Positions 25,818-35,669 of a DNA stretch of 64,000 nt are shown here, one piece after another. Source of the stretch: Myxococcales bacterium (GTDB lineage: Bacteria; Myxococcota_A; UBA9160; UBA4427); the NCBI GenBank assembly GCA_012960035.1, contig DUBZ01000070.1, forward strand, positions 163,102 through 227,101, in the 5' to 3' direction. Each line of letters opens with the position of its first letter. Within the stretch, counting starts at the first letter, position 1. The notes below the pieces were generated by a model, which did not search any database, was not told where the DNA came from, and saw only the letters and a list, made by a program, of their open reading frames with translations. A program made the translations under genes and the position numbers.

Positions 25818-26936
25818 ATGCACCCCGTTATTAGACACCTCCGCGAGGTTTTCGTAACTCGCACGGCCTCATGTTGCACCGCGCTCGTTACGGCAGTCGT
25901 CCTTGGGTCCTGTTCTTCGGGTGCTCCGGAGGAAAGTTCTAGCCCTCCGGAGATGCCGGCCGTCACGGTGGAGGCCACACAAGTGTTCGCCGAAGACTTT
26001 GTCTACAAGGTGGCGCTCACCGGCCAGCTCGAAGCAGAACATTCTGTTGTCTTGAAGCCTGAAATCGAAGGCGTCGTCGAAGAGATCTTTGGAACCGAGG
26101 GGCAGCCAGTCAAGAAGGGCGAAACGCTCTTTCGCCTTCGTGCCGGAGAGCAGCGCGCACGGCTGGACGAGGCGCAGGCCGAGATGCGACTCGCAACGGA
26201 TGTCTACGACCGCACCCAACAGCTTTCGCGCAGCGACGTTTCTTCGGTCGCGCGCGAAGCCGAGTCCCTCGCCAGGCTAGACGTTGCAAAAGCCAAGGTC
26301 GCCCTCGCCAAGATTGAGCTTGAGCGAACCCGAATTCATGCGCCATTCGATGGCGTGTTGGGCATTCGAATGGTCTCGCCAGGAACGCGACTGCGCGAAG
26401 ACGAAGGGCTCATCTCGATCGATGCGATTGATCGGCTACAGCTGATCTTTACAACGGTTGAGTTTGCTGCAGCCCTCGCTCGCACGGGCGCAACGATTCA
26501 CGCTCGGGTTGCAGCGTTTCCCAACGAAAGGTTCCCGGGGATGATCTTCTTTGTTTCTCCAACGATCGACCCCGCAACGCGGCGTCTCGTGATGAAGGCT
26601 TGGGTGTCGAACGGCGATCACCGACTGAAACCGGGCATGTTTGCCAACGTCGACATTGGCTTGCCTGCGCGAAAGAACACGTTTCTCCTGCCGGACTCCG
26701 CCATGGTCTACGACCGCCACGGTATCTATATATGGAAGGCAGGGGAAGACGATCTCGCGGTCAAGGTTCCTGTTACGATCGGTCAACGACAAGATGGTCG
26801 TGTTGAAATTTTGTCCGGTGTTGCAGCGGGGGACTGGGTGGTGACCGCCGGCACGAATAAAGCGATGTCAGGTGTGAAGCTGCAGTTCGACCGAGACGCT
26901 GCCGCGCCCAACAAAGAGGTCGAGGTCGGAGCGTGA
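25818..26936 (+). CDS. RND efflux periplasmic adaptor (membrane fusion lipoprotein)
   Basis: A 372-residue membrane-fusion protein linking an RND pump to the outer membrane. The signal sequence ends in a lipobox (VVLGSC, cysteine near residue 32), so it is probably an inner-membrane-anchored lipoprotein. It has a split lipoyl domain (LKPEIEGVVEEIFGTEGQPV and RIHAPFDGVLGIRMVSPG), a short alpha-hairpin, a beta-barrel (FFVSPTIDPATRRLVMKAWV) and a membrane-proximal domain. AGGA lies 7 bp before ATG 25818. Its stop overlaps the pump gene as GTGA. No outer-membrane TolC partner is in the cluster. Confidence 0.93.
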   Translation: MHPVIRHLREVFVTRTASCCTALVTAVVLGSCSSGAPEESSSPPEMPAVTVEATQVFAEDFVYKVALTGQLEAEHSVVLKPEIEGVVEEIFGTEGQPVKKGETLFRLRAGEQRARLDEAQAEMRLATDVYDRTQQLSRSDVSSVAREAESLARLDVAKAKVALAKIELERTRIHAPFDGVLGIRMVSPGTRLREDEGLISIDAIDRLQLIFTTVEFAAALARTGATIHARVAAFPNERFPGMIFFVSPTIDPATRRLVMKAWVSNGDHRLKPGMFANVDIGLPARKNTFLLPDSAMVYDRHGIYIWKAGEDDLAVKVPVTIGQRQDGRVEILSGVAAGDWVVTAGTNKAMSGVKLQFDRDAAAPNKEVEVGA

Positions 26937-29900
26937 GGCTCTCCCAGATCTGCATCGAGCGGCCCGTCTTTACGACGGTGATGTCGCTCTTGATTATTCT
27001 GGTCGGCTTGATCGCGGCCCCGCGGTTGCAGAACCGCGAAGTGCCCGATGTCGATGCGCCAGAAGTTTCGATCGTCACCGTGTATCACGGTGCTGCGGCA
27101 GAGGTTGTCGAAACCTCGGTGACGCAGATCATCGAAGGTGCGGTCAACGGGATCGAAGGCGTCAAGCACATGACGTCGACGAGCCAGGAAGAGTCTTCGC
27201 GGATCACGATCGAATTCGAATTGGATCGGGATATCGAGGCCGCCGCGAACGACGTCCGCGACCGGATCGCGCGGGTTCGTGGCCGGCTGCCGATGGACGT
27301 CGAAGAGCCGGTGGTCGCAAAGTCGGACGCCGATGCCCAGCCCATCTTGTGGCTGGCGTTGCACGGCGAAAGCTATGACCCGATCGCGTTGACGCGGATC
27401 GCGGACGATGTCGTAAAAGATCGACTCGAAAAGCTGCCGGGTGTCGCCTCGATCGTGCTGGGTGGGGACCGTCGTCTCGCGATGCGGATCTGGATCCATA
27501 ATCGCAAACTCGGAGCACAGCAGTTTGCGATCTCGGACGTGATTGCGGCGCTGCGCCGGGAAAACGTGGATATCCCCTCTGGGCGAATCGAGGGCCGAGA
27601 CTCGGAGTTGACCGTTCGCAGCCTCGGCGAGATGCGGACCGCCGAAGAGTATCGGCAGCTTGTCATCAGCTCAGACAACGCAAAGCAAGTTCGCCTTGGA
27701 GATGTAGCGGACGTTGTCGAAGGGGCAGAAGACGATCGAAAGATCGTCAAGTTCGACGGCCGCCCCGCGATCGGGATCGGCATCGTCAAGCAGTCCAAGG
27801 CCAATACCCTCTCCGTGGTTGATGCGGTCAAAAAAACCATCGTTGAAATTCGGCGTGACCTCCCGGAAGACGTCGGGTTCGACGTCTCGTTTGATACGTC
27901 GATCTTCATCAGCGAATCGATTCGCGATGTTCAGCTCACAATTGCTGTCGCGGCGCTTCTCGTCGTTCTGGTGATTTACGTTTTCTTACGGAGCTTTCGC
28001 GCCACGATCATCCCGGCGGTTGCGATCCCGGTCTCAGTCATTGGCAGCCTCGGTGTTCTTTACTTCGTTGGCTACTCGATTAACACGATCACGTTGATGG
28101 GCATCACACTCGCGATCGGCCTCGTCGTCGACGACGCGATCGTGGTGCTCGAAAACATCACCCGTTGGGTCGAAAACGGAACGCCACCGATGGAGGCCGC
28201 GCGCCGCGGCATGAGTGAGATTTCATTTGCCGTTGTCGCGGCGACGATCAGTGCGGTTTCGGTTTTCCTCCCCCTGGTCTTCTTGACGGACACGACTGGG
28301 CGCCTTTTCCGAGAACTCGCCGTGACCGTGGCCTCGGCGGTCGCGATTTCTGGTTTCGTCGCGCTGACCCTCGTCCCCATGCTATGCGCTCGCATCCTGG
28401 GGCGAAGTAAGCCCGAGGGACCCGTGAAGCTGGCCTTTGGTCGCGGCATCGACGCTGTGACGTCTGCCTATGTTCGGATGCTCGAATTCTGCGTCGCAAA
28501 GCCGAGCCGGACCTTGGCCCTCGTGCTTCTTGGCGTGGTGTGGGTTGCAGGCGGTGGGTTGCTTTACGGCGGCATGAAGAAAGAACTCATGGCGGACTCC
28601 GACCGCGGCTTGTTCTACGTCATCACCATTGGTCCCGAAGGCGCGACCATTGACTACATGGCGCGCTATCACGACGAAGGCGATGAGATGGTTCGCGCGC
28701 TTCCCGAACACCATCGAAGCTTGTCGGTGGTGTCTCTGGGGATCGGAGCTCCAGGTGTTGTGACGCGCGGCATTATCTTTGCGCAGCTTTATGACGATCG
28801 AGAGCGGGATCTGAAAGCGGTGGTCGCTGATTTGTACGGTTCGCTCGCAACGATTCCCGGCATCAAGGCCTTCGCGTATAGCCCGACGGCGCTTGGGGAA
28901 TTCAGCTCCGCGCCCGTCGAAATTACAGTTGTGGGGCATGAACTCACCGAACTCGCGCGTATCGCCGACGAAATCGAACGGCGCGCGGGAGAAACCGGGA
29001 ACTTCAACCGCGTACAGACCGACCTCGTGCTCAACAAACCCCAGCTCGAAATCAGTGTTGATCGCGAGCGGTCAGGCGATCTGGGGATGTCGATGGAGAA
29101 CATCGCGACGACCTTGCGCGTGATGTTGGGCGGCCAGGCGATTTCAACGTTCAAGGTCGACGGCGAAACCTACGACGTGATGGCCCAGCTCAAGAAGGAC
29201 GAACGCACGCGGCCCGCCGACTTGCTCGAAATCTTCATCCACGGTCGTTCGGGCCTGATCCCATTGGCCGCCGTGGTGACGGCGAAGGAAACGATTGCCC
29301 CCCGCGAAGTGCCGCACTTCGACCGGCAACGATCGGTGACGGTGAGTGCTTACCTCGCGGACGGTTATTCGCAGGGCGCGGGCCTCGAGCAGTTCATGGA
29401 GATCGCCGAAGACGTGATCCCGGCGGACAGTGGCTATCGCGCTCGATTTAGCGGCGAGGGCGAGAAGTTCTTCGAGTCGGCGAACGCGATCGTTTTTGCC
29501 TACCTACTGGCCATCGTGGTTGTGTATTTAGTGCTCTGTGCGCAGTTCGAAAGTTTCTTACATCCGCTAACCATTCTGGTCGCTGTGTTTCTTTCTTTTA
29601 CCGGCGCGCTCGTGGGGCTTTCGTTGATGGATATGTTCGGTGTGCCGGGGATGACGATCAATCTGTTCAGTCAGATCGGCATTGTCATGCTCGTGGGGCT
29701 CGTGACGAAGAACTCGATCTTGATCGTCGAGTTTGCAAACCAGCTGCGTGGGCGCGGCGAGAGCTTGGTGAAGGCGACGGTCGATTCGGCGCGCTTCCGC
29801 TTTCGACCGATTCTGATGACGGCGCTGGCGACGGTCATGGGCATCCTGCCGATCGCCGCAGGACTCGGTGCAGGCGGCGAGTCTCGCGCGCCGCTCGGTG

Positions 29901-30067
29901 TCGCGGTCGTGTCCGGCATGGTGTTTTCGACCTTGCTTACATTCTTTGTTGTTCCCGCCACGTACATCACCATGGAGCGCATGCGTTCGCGCTTTGTCGG
30001 GGGGCCGGTCGACGCCCAAACCACCGTACCCGTGCAACCCATTGCACACACCGAAGGTGAGTCGTGA
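26933..30067 (+). CDS. RND (HAE1/AcrB-type) efflux pump inner-membrane subunit
   Basis: A 1044-residue proton-driven RND transporter with twelve predicted membrane helices and two large periplasmic loops. It starts MRLSQICIERPVFTTVMSLL. The family helix IV region reads GITLAIGLVVDDAIVVLENI, with the DD pair that relays protons; the second half contains IGIVMLVGLVTKNSILIVEF. The sequence GTG 26933 overlaps the adaptor stop, with GAGG just upstream. The exported substrate is unknown: hydrophobic drugs or lipids are typical. The next gene, uppP, is coupled to this one by a GTGA overlap. Confidence 0.95.
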   Translation: MRLSQICIERPVFTTVMSLLIILVGLIAAPRLQNREVPDVDAPEVSIVTVYHGAAAEVVETSVTQIIEGAVNGIEGVKHMTSTSQEESSRITIEFELDRDIEAAANDVRDRIARVRGRLPMDVEEPVVAKSDADAQPILWLALHGESYDPIALTRIADDVVKDRLEKLPGVASIVLGGDRRLAMRIWIHNRKLGAQQFAISDVIAALRRENVDIPSGRIEGRDSELTVRSLGEMRTAEEYRQLVISSDNAKQVRLGDVADVVEGAEDDRKIVKFDGRPAIGIGIVKQSKANTLSVVDAVKKTIVEIRRDLPEDVGFDVSFDTSIFISESIRDVQLTIAVAALLVVLVIYVFLRSFRATIIPAVAIPVSVIGSLGVLYFVGYSINTITLMGITLAIGLVVDDAIVVLENITRWVENGTPPMEAARRGMSEISFAVVAATISAVSVFLPLVFLTDTTGRLFRELAVTVASAVAISGFVALTLVPMLCARILGRSKPEGPVKLAFGRGIDAVTSAYVRMLEFCVAKPSRTLALVLLGVVWVAGGGLLYGGMKKELMADSDRGLFYVITIGPEGATIDYMARYHDEGDEMVRALPEHHRSLSVVSLGIGAPGVVTRGIIFAQLYDDRERDLKAVVADLYGSLATIPGIKAFAYSPTALGEFSSAPVEITVVGHELTELARIADEIERRAGETGNFNRVQTDLVLNKPQLEISVDRERSGDLGMSMENIATTLRVMLGGQAISTFKVDGETYDVMAQLKKDERTRPADLLEIFIHGRSGLIPLAAVVTAKETIAPREVPHFDRQRSVTVSAYLADGYSQGAGLEQFMEIAEDVIPADSGYRARFSGEGEKFFESANAIVFAYLLAIVVVYLVLCAQFESFLHPLTILVAVFLSFTGALVGLSLMDMFGVPGMTINLFSQIGIVMLVGLVTKNSILIVEFANQLRGRGESLVKATVDSARFRFRPILMTALATVMGILPIAAGLGAGGESRAPLGVAVVSGMVFSTLLTFFVVPATYITMERMRSRFVGGPVDAQTTVPVQPIAHTEGES

Positions 30068-30849
30068 GCGACTACGAGGCGCTTCTTCTCGGTCTCGTGC
30101 AGGGGCTCACCGAATTTCTTCCGGTCTCGAGTTCGGGGCACCTTGTCGTGTATTCGACCCTCCTCGGCGTCGACACAGGAGGTGGGTTGCTGTTCGAAGT
30201 CGCGGTTCACGTTGCGACGCTCTTCGCGATCATGATTTACTATCGCGACAAGATTGGCCGACTCATCAAAGGTGTTTTCACGCGGGAGCAGGCCTCGACC
30301 CGCTACGTAGGAAAGCTCGCGGTCGCGACCCTGCCCACGATCGTCGCCGTCATTGCGTCGAGCCAGTTTCTCGAAGAGGTTCTTTCAAACCCCGCGGTCG
30401 CCGCCGGCGGTTTGATCGTCACGGGCGCCGTCTTGTGGACGACACGAACCACGCTTCCGGCCGCGAAGAACAATGAACCGACTTGGAAGGCTGCCCTCTA
30501 TATCGGCGTCGCCCAGGCTTTCGCAATCTTGCCCGGCATCTCGCGTAGTGGCTCGACGGTGGCGGTCGCTATGGCGATGGGTGTCGCTCCCGCGGCTGCG
30601 GCGCAGTTTTCGTTTTTGATGGGCATCATTGCCATTAGCAGTGCAGCGATCCTGATGATCCCCGACCTGGGCGCCGCGTCGCCCGAAGCGTTGACGTCGA
30701 TCGCGCTGGGCTCACTATCGGCATTGGTGTCGGGCATCGTTGCGATCTGGCTTTTCGTTTTCGTGCTCCGACGGGAATCGTTTCACCAGTTCGCCTACTA
30801 CACGGTGACGTTGGGGCTGGCATTCGGCCTCTACGTCTGGCTCGCGTAA
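30064..30849 (+). CDS. uppP: Undecaprenyl-diphosphatase (BacA/UppP)
   Basis: Integral membrane phosphatase that recycles the C55 lipid carrier used for peptidoglycan and other wall polymers, 261 residues with about eight helices. The two signature motifs are intact: LGLVQGLTEFLPVSSSGHLV near residue 10 and FAILPGISRSGSTVAVAMAM near residue 160, which hold the catalytic Glu, Ser, His and Arg positions. GTG 30064 overlaps the pump stop and GGTGAG provides the ribosome-binding site. Coupling to an RND pump rather than to wall genes is unusual and might link carrier recycling with efflux or bacitracin-type resistance. Confidence 0.96.
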   Translation: MSDYEALLLGLVQGLTEFLPVSSSGHLVVYSTLLGVDTGGGLLFEVAVHVATLFAIMIYYRDKIGRLIKGVFTREQASTRYVGKLAVATLPTIVAVIASSQFLEEVLSNPAVAAGGLIVTGAVLWTTRTTLPAAKNNEPTWKAALYIGVAQAFAILPGISRSGSTVAVAMAMGVAPAAAAQFSFLMGIIAISSAAILMIPDLGAASPEALTSIALGSLSALVSGIVAIWLFVFVLRRESFHQFAYYTVTLGLAFGLYVWLA

Positions 30850-30903
30850 GACTGGCGACTCACCCGCTTCGCTTCGAAATATGCTGAATAAGAGGAAAAC
30901 ATC

Positions 30904-31704
30904 GTGGCCGCAAAAAAAATCCAATTGATTTCTTGGAACGTGAATGGGATCCGCGCTGCGACCAAGAAGGGGATGGTCGACTGGCTGAAGAAAACCAGTC
31001 CCGAGATCATCGGCTTGCAAGAAGTTCGCGCGTGGCCCCAAGACATGCCGGACGAAGTGACTTCGCTCCCGAAACTCCACCAGCATTACACCGAACCCGA
31101 ACGCAAGGGGTACAGCGGTGTGGGGTTGATCTCGAAGCGTAAGCCCGACTCCGTCGAAACGAGCCTTGGCGAAGGTCGGTTTGACAGCGAAGGCCGAATT
31201 CAAATTGCGCGCTTTGGCAAGTTGGTGGTGGCCAATGGTTATTTTCCCAATGGCAACGGGAAGAACCGCGATAACAGCCGCATTCCTTACAAACTCGACT
31301 GGTATCGGGCACTCTTCGACAAGGTGCAGCGACTTCGCAAAGGCGGATACCGGGTGCTGGTGATTGGCGACTTCAATACGGCGCATCGCGAAATCGACCT
31401 GGCGCGCCCGAAGGCCAACGCAAAGACCAGTGGCTTTTGTCCGGAAGAGCGAGCTGAAATCGATCGCTGGGTGGAAGCGGGTTGGGTGGACACGTTTCGC
31501 GCCTTCGAGGAAGGTCCCGACCACTACAGCTGGTGGAGCCAGCGCTTTGGTGTGCGCGAAAAAAATATCGGGTGGCGTCTCGACTATGTGATGGCCAGCC
31601 CGTCCGCGATGAAGTTCGTGAAAAACGGATTCATCTTAAAAGACGTCAAGGGCTCTGATCACTGTCCGGTTGGTGTAGACCTTGACCCTGGGATTTACGG
31701 CTGA
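30904..31704 (+). CDS. xthA: Exodeoxyribonuclease III (AP endonuclease)
   Basis: Base-excision repair enzyme, 266 residues, of the exonuclease III/endonuclease-reverse-transcriptase fold. Motifs in order: LISWNVNGIRAA (metal Asn), IIGLQEVRAW (metal Glu, here followed by V rather than T), YSGVGLISK, VIGDFNTAHREIDLARP (catalytic Asp and Asn), RLDYVMAS and GSDHCPVGVDL (catalytic Asp-His). GTG 30904 is preceded by AAGAGGAAAAC, a good ribosome-binding site. The gene lies 54 bp after uppP on the same strand and is probably separate from the pump operon. Confidence 0.96.
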   Translation: MAAKKIQLISWNVNGIRAATKKGMVDWLKKTSPEIIGLQEVRAWPQDMPDEVTSLPKLHQHYTEPERKGYSGVGLISKRKPDSVETSLGEGRFDSEGRIQIARFGKLVVANGYFPNGNGKNRDNSRIPYKLDWYRALFDKVQRLRKGGYRVLVIGDFNTAHREIDLARPKANAKTSGFCPEERAEIDRWVEAGWVDTFRAFEEGPDHYSWWSQRFGVREKNIGWRLDYVMASPSAMKFVKNGFILKDVKGSDHCPVGVDLDPGIYG

Positions 31705-31770
31705 CGCGGCGCTGTAGGCACCGGCTGGCCCGCTTGCGGTTCGGATGGTCAGGCGGCAACTTCCCGGCGC

Positions 31771-32478
31771 ATGGAAAAAATCGCCGACGCATTTTCGACT
31801 GCATTGATGCTGCTCGTGACCTTCGACGCCGACATGGTTGAGATCGTCGTGCTGTCGCTCTCCGTGTCTTTTTCGGCAGTCATGCTCGCTGCTTTGGTGG
31901 GGCTTCCATTTGGGGCGTTCGTCGCGATTGCACGCTTCCCCGGCCGGGGGGCCGTGATCGCATTGTTGAACGCACTCATGGGGTTGCCACCCGTGGTTGT
32001 CGGTCTGGTTGTCTATCTCATGCTTTCGCGATCCGGGCCCCTTGGTTTCTTGGGCTGGCTCTTTACGCCAACGGCAATGGTGGTTGCGCAGTTCGCTCTG
32101 ATCACGCCATTGGTTGCGGCGCTGTCGCGCCAGGCGATTCAGGATCTTTGGGAGGAGTATCACGAACTTCTGCGTTCGCTTGACGTCCGGCTTGGGGCGA
32201 TGGTGGCCACACTCATTTGGGACGGCCGTTATCGCTTGCTCACTACACTGCTCGCTGGCTATGGCCGCGCCATTGCGGAAGTCGGAGCTGTGATCATTGT
32301 GGGCGGCAACATCGCGCACGTCACGAGAGTCATGACAACCGCCATTGCCCTTGAAACCAGCAAGGGCGATCTCGCACTGGCGTTGGGGCTGGGCATCGTG
32401 CTGCTGTTGATCAGCCTGCTCGTAAACACTGCGGCGGCTTTGTCTGGACGCAGTACACAGGGTGCACCGGTCCAGTGA
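31771..32478 (+). CDS. tupB: Tungstate ABC transporter permease
   Basis: A 235-residue permease with five to six membrane helices. It has the EAA-loop-type segment near residue 130 (YHELLRSLDVRLGAMVATLI) that contacts the ATPase. The opening AFSTALMLLVTFDADMVEIV, the LMGLPPVVVGLVVYL helix and the motif GRAIAEVGAVIIVGGNIAHV are typical of TupB-type tungstate permeases. The start ATG 31771 lacks a clear ribosome-binding site. Its stop overlaps the ATPase gene as GTGA, giving a coupled tupB-tupC-tupA order. Confidence 0.9.
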   Translation: MEKIADAFSTALMLLVTFDADMVEIVVLSLSVSFSAVMLAALVGLPFGAFVAIARFPGRGAVIALLNALMGLPPVVVGLVVYLMLSRSGPLGFLGWLFTPTAMVVAQFALITPLVAALSRQAIQDLWEEYHELLRSLDVRLGAMVATLIWDGRYRLLTTLLAGYGRAIAEVGAVIIVGGNIAHVTRVMTTAIALETSKGDLALALGLGIVLLLISLLVNTAAALSGRSTQGAPVQ

Positions 32479-33191
32479 CGTCGATCCTGCCGATGGCACT
32501 CGAAGGAATCGGCTTCGAGGCGGACAACAAGAAGCTCCTTGACGACATTTCCATTCGGTTCGAAGGGCCCGGACGCTGCTTTGTTCTGGGTCCAAACGGA
32601 GCGGGCAAGAGCTTGCTGTTGCGCATTGCGCACGGACTTCTGACTCCGACCTCCGGACGCGTCGTTTGGAACGGATCTACCGGGCGCGAATGCGCCAGAA
32701 AACAAGCGATGGTGTTTGAACGCCCGGTTTTGTTGCGACGAACCGTCCGGGCCAACGTGGAGTACGCGCTTGTTCAGCGTGGCTTCGAACGGGGCTTGGT
32801 GGGCGACAAGGCGAATGCGGCCCTCGAACGCACTGGCTTGCAAGGTCTGGCACAACGCGACGCCCGAGTGCTTTCTTCCGGCGAGCGTCAGCGCCTCGCC
32901 CTGGCGCGCGCCTGGGCGATCGAGCCCGAGGTCATGTTTCTCGACGAACCGACGGCAGCGTTGGATCCTTCGGCGACTCGCATCGTCGAAGAAGTCATCG
33001 AGGCCATCTCGGACGGCGGCACCAAGATCATCATGACGACCCACGACATGGGGCAAGCGCGGCGTCTTGCGAGTGGAGTCCATTTTTTGAACAAGGGGGT
33101 GCTCGTCGAAAGTGCATCCGCCAAATCATTTTTCGATTCGCCGCGAACCGAGGAAGCGCGAGCATTTATAAAGGGAGAGTTGTTGTGGTGA
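32475..33191 (+). CDS. tupC: Tungstate ABC transporter ATP-binding protein
   Basis: A 238-residue ABC ATPase. Walker A is LGPNGAGKSLLLRIAHGL, the signature motif is VLSSGERQRLALARAW, Walker B is VMFLDEPTAALDPSATRIVE, and the switch histidine is in IIMTTHDMGQARRLA. The Q-loop is KQAMVFERPVLLRRTVRANV, with the glutamine followed by a hydrophobic stretch. It would power tungstate import with TupB. The last seven bases overlap the start of tupA. Confidence 0.93.
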   Translation: MTSILPMALEGIGFEADNKKLLDDISIRFEGPGRCFVLGPNGAGKSLLLRIAHGLLTPTSGRVVWNGSTGRECARKQAMVFERPVLLRRTVRANVEYALVQRGFERGLVGDKANAALERTGLQGLAQRDARVLSSGERQRLALARAWAIEPEVMFLDEPTAALDPSATRIVEEVIEAISDGGTKIIMTTHDMGQARRLASGVHFLNKGVLVESASAKSFFDSPRTEEARAFIKGELLW

Positions 33192-34033
33192 TCGTTCCCT
33201 TGCACAGAACGCTCATCGGTGCGGTGAGGCGATTCGCTGTCCTCCTCGCCTTGATGGCCGGACTGTCCGCGACCGCAGAAGCGGGCGCGCCGTTTATTAC
33301 GGTTGCTTCGACAACGTCGACGGACAATTCAGGCCTCCTGGACGAAATTCTTCCGAAGTTCAGGGCTGCCAGTGGCGCCGACGTTCGCGTCGTTGCGGTG
33401 GGGACCGGGCAGGCGATCCGTCTGGCGCGCAGCGGTGACGCAGACGTGCTGATGGTGCATGACCGCGAATCCGAGGAGCGCTTCGTGGCCGACGGCTTCG
33501 GCGTCGAGCGTCACGCGTTGATGCACAACGACTTCATTATCGTGGGCCCGAAGGATGACCCCGCGAATCTTCGTGGGATGAACAACGTTGGAAATGCGCT
33601 CGCTGCCGTCGCCGACCGGGAGCAGCCCTTTGCATCCCGCGGCGACGATTCAGGTACCCACAAGGCTGAACTCCGCATGTGGGAATTGGCGGAGCGAGAC
33701 CCGCGCACATCGTCGGGCAAGTGGTACCGCGAAACGGGGTCGGGCATGGGCGCGACCCTCAACACCGCAGCAGCGATGGGCGCATACGCGTTTGTCGATC
33801 GCGGCACCTGGCTCGCGTTCAAAAACCGCGTCGATCTCGAACTGCTGGTGACCGGCGACCCACGGCTTCAGAATCCGTACAGCGTGATCCTGGTCAACCC
33901 CGAACAACACCCGCACGTCAAAGCCAAAGAAGGGCAGGCCTTCATCGACTGGCTTTTGTCGAAAGCAGGGCAGGCTGCAATTGGTGACTTTCGGGTCAAC
34001 GGGGAAGTGCTCTTTATCCCGGATGCGCTCTAG
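33185..34033 (+). CDS. tupA: Tungstate ABC transporter substrate-binding protein
   Basis: A periplasmic oxyanion-binding protein of 282 residues with a cleavable signal peptide (MVIVPLHRTLIGAVRRFAVL start, cleavage near ATAEAGA). The mature N-terminus has VASTTSTDNSGLLDEILPKF, the TTS-type anion-binding motif of TupA. Later come FASRGDDSGTHKAELRMWE and WYRETGSGMGATLNTAAAMG, both family segments. GTG 33185 follows AGGGAGAG at ideal spacing; the adjacent GTG 33188 is possible. TupA selects tungstate over molybdate, which would serve tungsten enzymes such as aldehyde oxidoreductases or some formate dehydrogenases; none is in this window. Confidence 0.92.
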   Translation: MVIVPLHRTLIGAVRRFAVLLALMAGLSATAEAGAPFITVASTTSTDNSGLLDEILPKFRAASGADVRVVAVGTGQAIRLARSGDADVLMVHDRESEERFVADGFGVERHALMHNDFIIVGPKDDPANLRGMNNVGNALAAVADREQPFASRGDDSGTHKAELRMWELAERDPRTSSGKWYRETGSGMGATLNTAAAMGAYAFVDRGTWLAFKNRVDLELLVTGDPRLQNPYSVILVNPEQHPHVKAKEGQAFIDWLLSKAGQAAIGDFRVNGEVLFIPDAL

Positions 34034-34064
34034 GGCACGGCGAAGAAATTTGCGCGTCCCCCAA

Positions 34065-34102
34065 ACGACCCGAAGCGACGCCAAGGCGTCGCTTCGGGTC
34101 GT
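34065..34102. terminator. Perfect 18-bp hairpin between tupA and the sigma factor gene
   Basis: The arms at 34065-34082 and 34085-34102 are perfectly complementary around a 2-bp centre. It lies between two converging genes and could stop transcription from both sides, although only a short TTT follows on the minus strand and no T-run on the plus strand. Confidence 0.6.
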
Positions 34103-34139
34103 ACTTGATCTGTGCTCGATCGAGACTTTGTCTTGTCGA

Positions 34140-35669
34140 CTAGGGCTCGAGGATCGGGTGGAGCCGCAGAGCCGGCTGGGTTTCCCGCAACCGCTTGAGT
34201 GCCCTGGCTTCGAGCTGTCGAACGCGTTCGCGGCTTAGGCCGAGCGTTTGTCCGATCTGCTCGAGGGTGTGCTCCTCTTCACCGGCGAGGCCATAGCGCA
34301 AGCGCAGAATCAGCTGCTCACGGGGCGTGAGAGATCCGATCAAAGATCCAACGCCCGTGCGCATGCGATCGTTGTCCATGCCACCGTCCGGCTGTTCCGA
34401 ACCCTGGTCCGGAACAAAGTCTTCGAGGCGCTTCTCGGTGCCCGACACGTTCGATTCGAGCGAAATGGCTTCGCGCGACAGTCGGTCGAGTGCTTCGAGT
34501 GCTTCGGTGTCAGTACCCAATGCCGGTGCGAGTTCCGCCGGGGTGGGTTCGCGGCCGAGCTTGCCGGTCAACTCTGCGCGGACACGCTGGCTGCGCTGCA
34601 GCCGGTCGTGTACGTGCGAGGGAAGTCGGATCGTGCGCGAGTGATTCTGAATGGCGCGAACCAATGCCTGGCGAATCCACCAAACCGCGTAGGTCGAAAA
34701 TTTGAAGCCACGTCGATGATCGAACTTCTCAACGGCGCGGATCAAGCCAAGGTTACCTTCCTGAATGAGGTCGGGGAACGAAAGACCGAGGTTGCGATAG
34801 TCCTTCGCGATTGCGACAACCAGCTTCAGGTTGTGCTCGATGAAGCGGTTCTTCACCGCGGTCATGCGCTCGTGCGCGTCCTCGACTTCTTCGGCGAGCT
34901 TGAGCATGCGGGATTTCTGCACGCCTGATTCACGCTCGAGTTCGGCGAGTCGCTTGGTCCGGCGTCGCGTCTTGCGCAGTTCGCGGCCAATCGACAGCGC
35001 GTTTTCGCGCAGTTCGACGAGAAGCACCAACGACAAGCGCGCGTTGTGCATTTCTTTCGCGACCTTTATGTCGAGCTTCTTGAGCTCGGCGGTGTAGTCG
35101 CCCTCTGCTTTTTCGTATTCCTCGTCGCGGCTCACGAGCAGGGTGCGAAGTCGCTTGACTGCGGTTTCTACGCGCGCTGCGATTTCACCCGTCTCTTCGT
35201 CGCCCACGGATTCAGAAAGCTTTGCACCCGTGTGTGAGAGGGCGCGCAATGCATCCCAGCGCGCCACAACGTGTCGAGCTGAACTCGGTACGGCGTACAA
35301 AACGTCGCGCAGTGCGGCAGTGGCTGATTCGAGATCCTTTGCGAGGTAAACCTCTTCTTCGCGCTTCAGTGTCCGCGTGCCGCCAATTTCTTGGAAGTAC
35401 GACTCGAGCGGTCGACGTTCGCGACCGGGATCGAGCTCTTCGGCAGCAACGACAGGTGTCGCGCCCAGCACGTTTTCGCCGGTCTCTATCTTTTCGGTTG
35501 CCTCAACTTTCTTTTCGGCCTTCAATTTCTCACCCTTTCGGCTGTTCGGTGCACTTCCGACTTTCGAGTCGACCTTTGAACTGCTCTTAGAGGCCAAACC
35601 CTTCGCGCGCGCTAGCACGAGCTGCTCTCTTTTTGGGTTGTGGCTTTTGGAGTCTGGTCTTCTATTCAA
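34140..35669 (-). CDS. RpoD-related sigma-70 factor (group 2-like)
   Basis: A 509-residue sigma factor. Region 1.2 is near residues 86-118 ([20 protein letters not shown]). Region 2 is near 272-345, with [20 protein letters not shown] and [19 protein letters not shown] for -10 recognition. Region 3 is near 355-425. Region 4 is near 445-497, with [20 protein letters not shown] for -35 recognition. A charged spacer of about 150 residues separates regions 1.2 and 2. The first 70 residues are Lys/Ser-rich and lack region 1.1, so an alternative or stress sigma is more likely than the primary one. The start is unsure: TTG 35669 gives 509 residues, and GTG 35618 has a better ribosome-binding site. 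Confidence 0.9.
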   Translation of the reverse strand: MNRRPDSKSHNPKREQLVLARAKGLASKSSSKVDSKVGSAPNSRKGEKLKAEKKVEATEKIETGENVLGATPVVAAEELDPGRERRPLESYFQEIGGTRTLKREEEVYLAKDLESATAALRDVLYAVPSSARHVVARWDALRALSHTGAKLSESVGDEETGEIAARVETAVKRLRTLLVSRDEEYEKAEGDYTAELKKLDIKVAKEMHNARLSLVLLVELRENALSIGRELRKTRRRTKRLAELERESGVQKSRMLKLAEEVEDAHERMTAVKNRFIEHNLKLVVAIAKDYRNLGLSFPDLIQEGNLGLIRAVEKFDHRRGFKFSTYAVWWIRQALVRAIQNHSRTIRLPSHVHDRLQRSQRVRAELTGKLGREPTPAELAPALGTDTEALEALDRLSREAISLESNVSGTEKRLEDFVPDQGSEQPDGGMDNDRMRTGVGSLIGSLTPREQLILRLRYGLAGEEEHTLEQIGQTLGLSRERVRQLEARALKRLRETQPALRLHPILEP

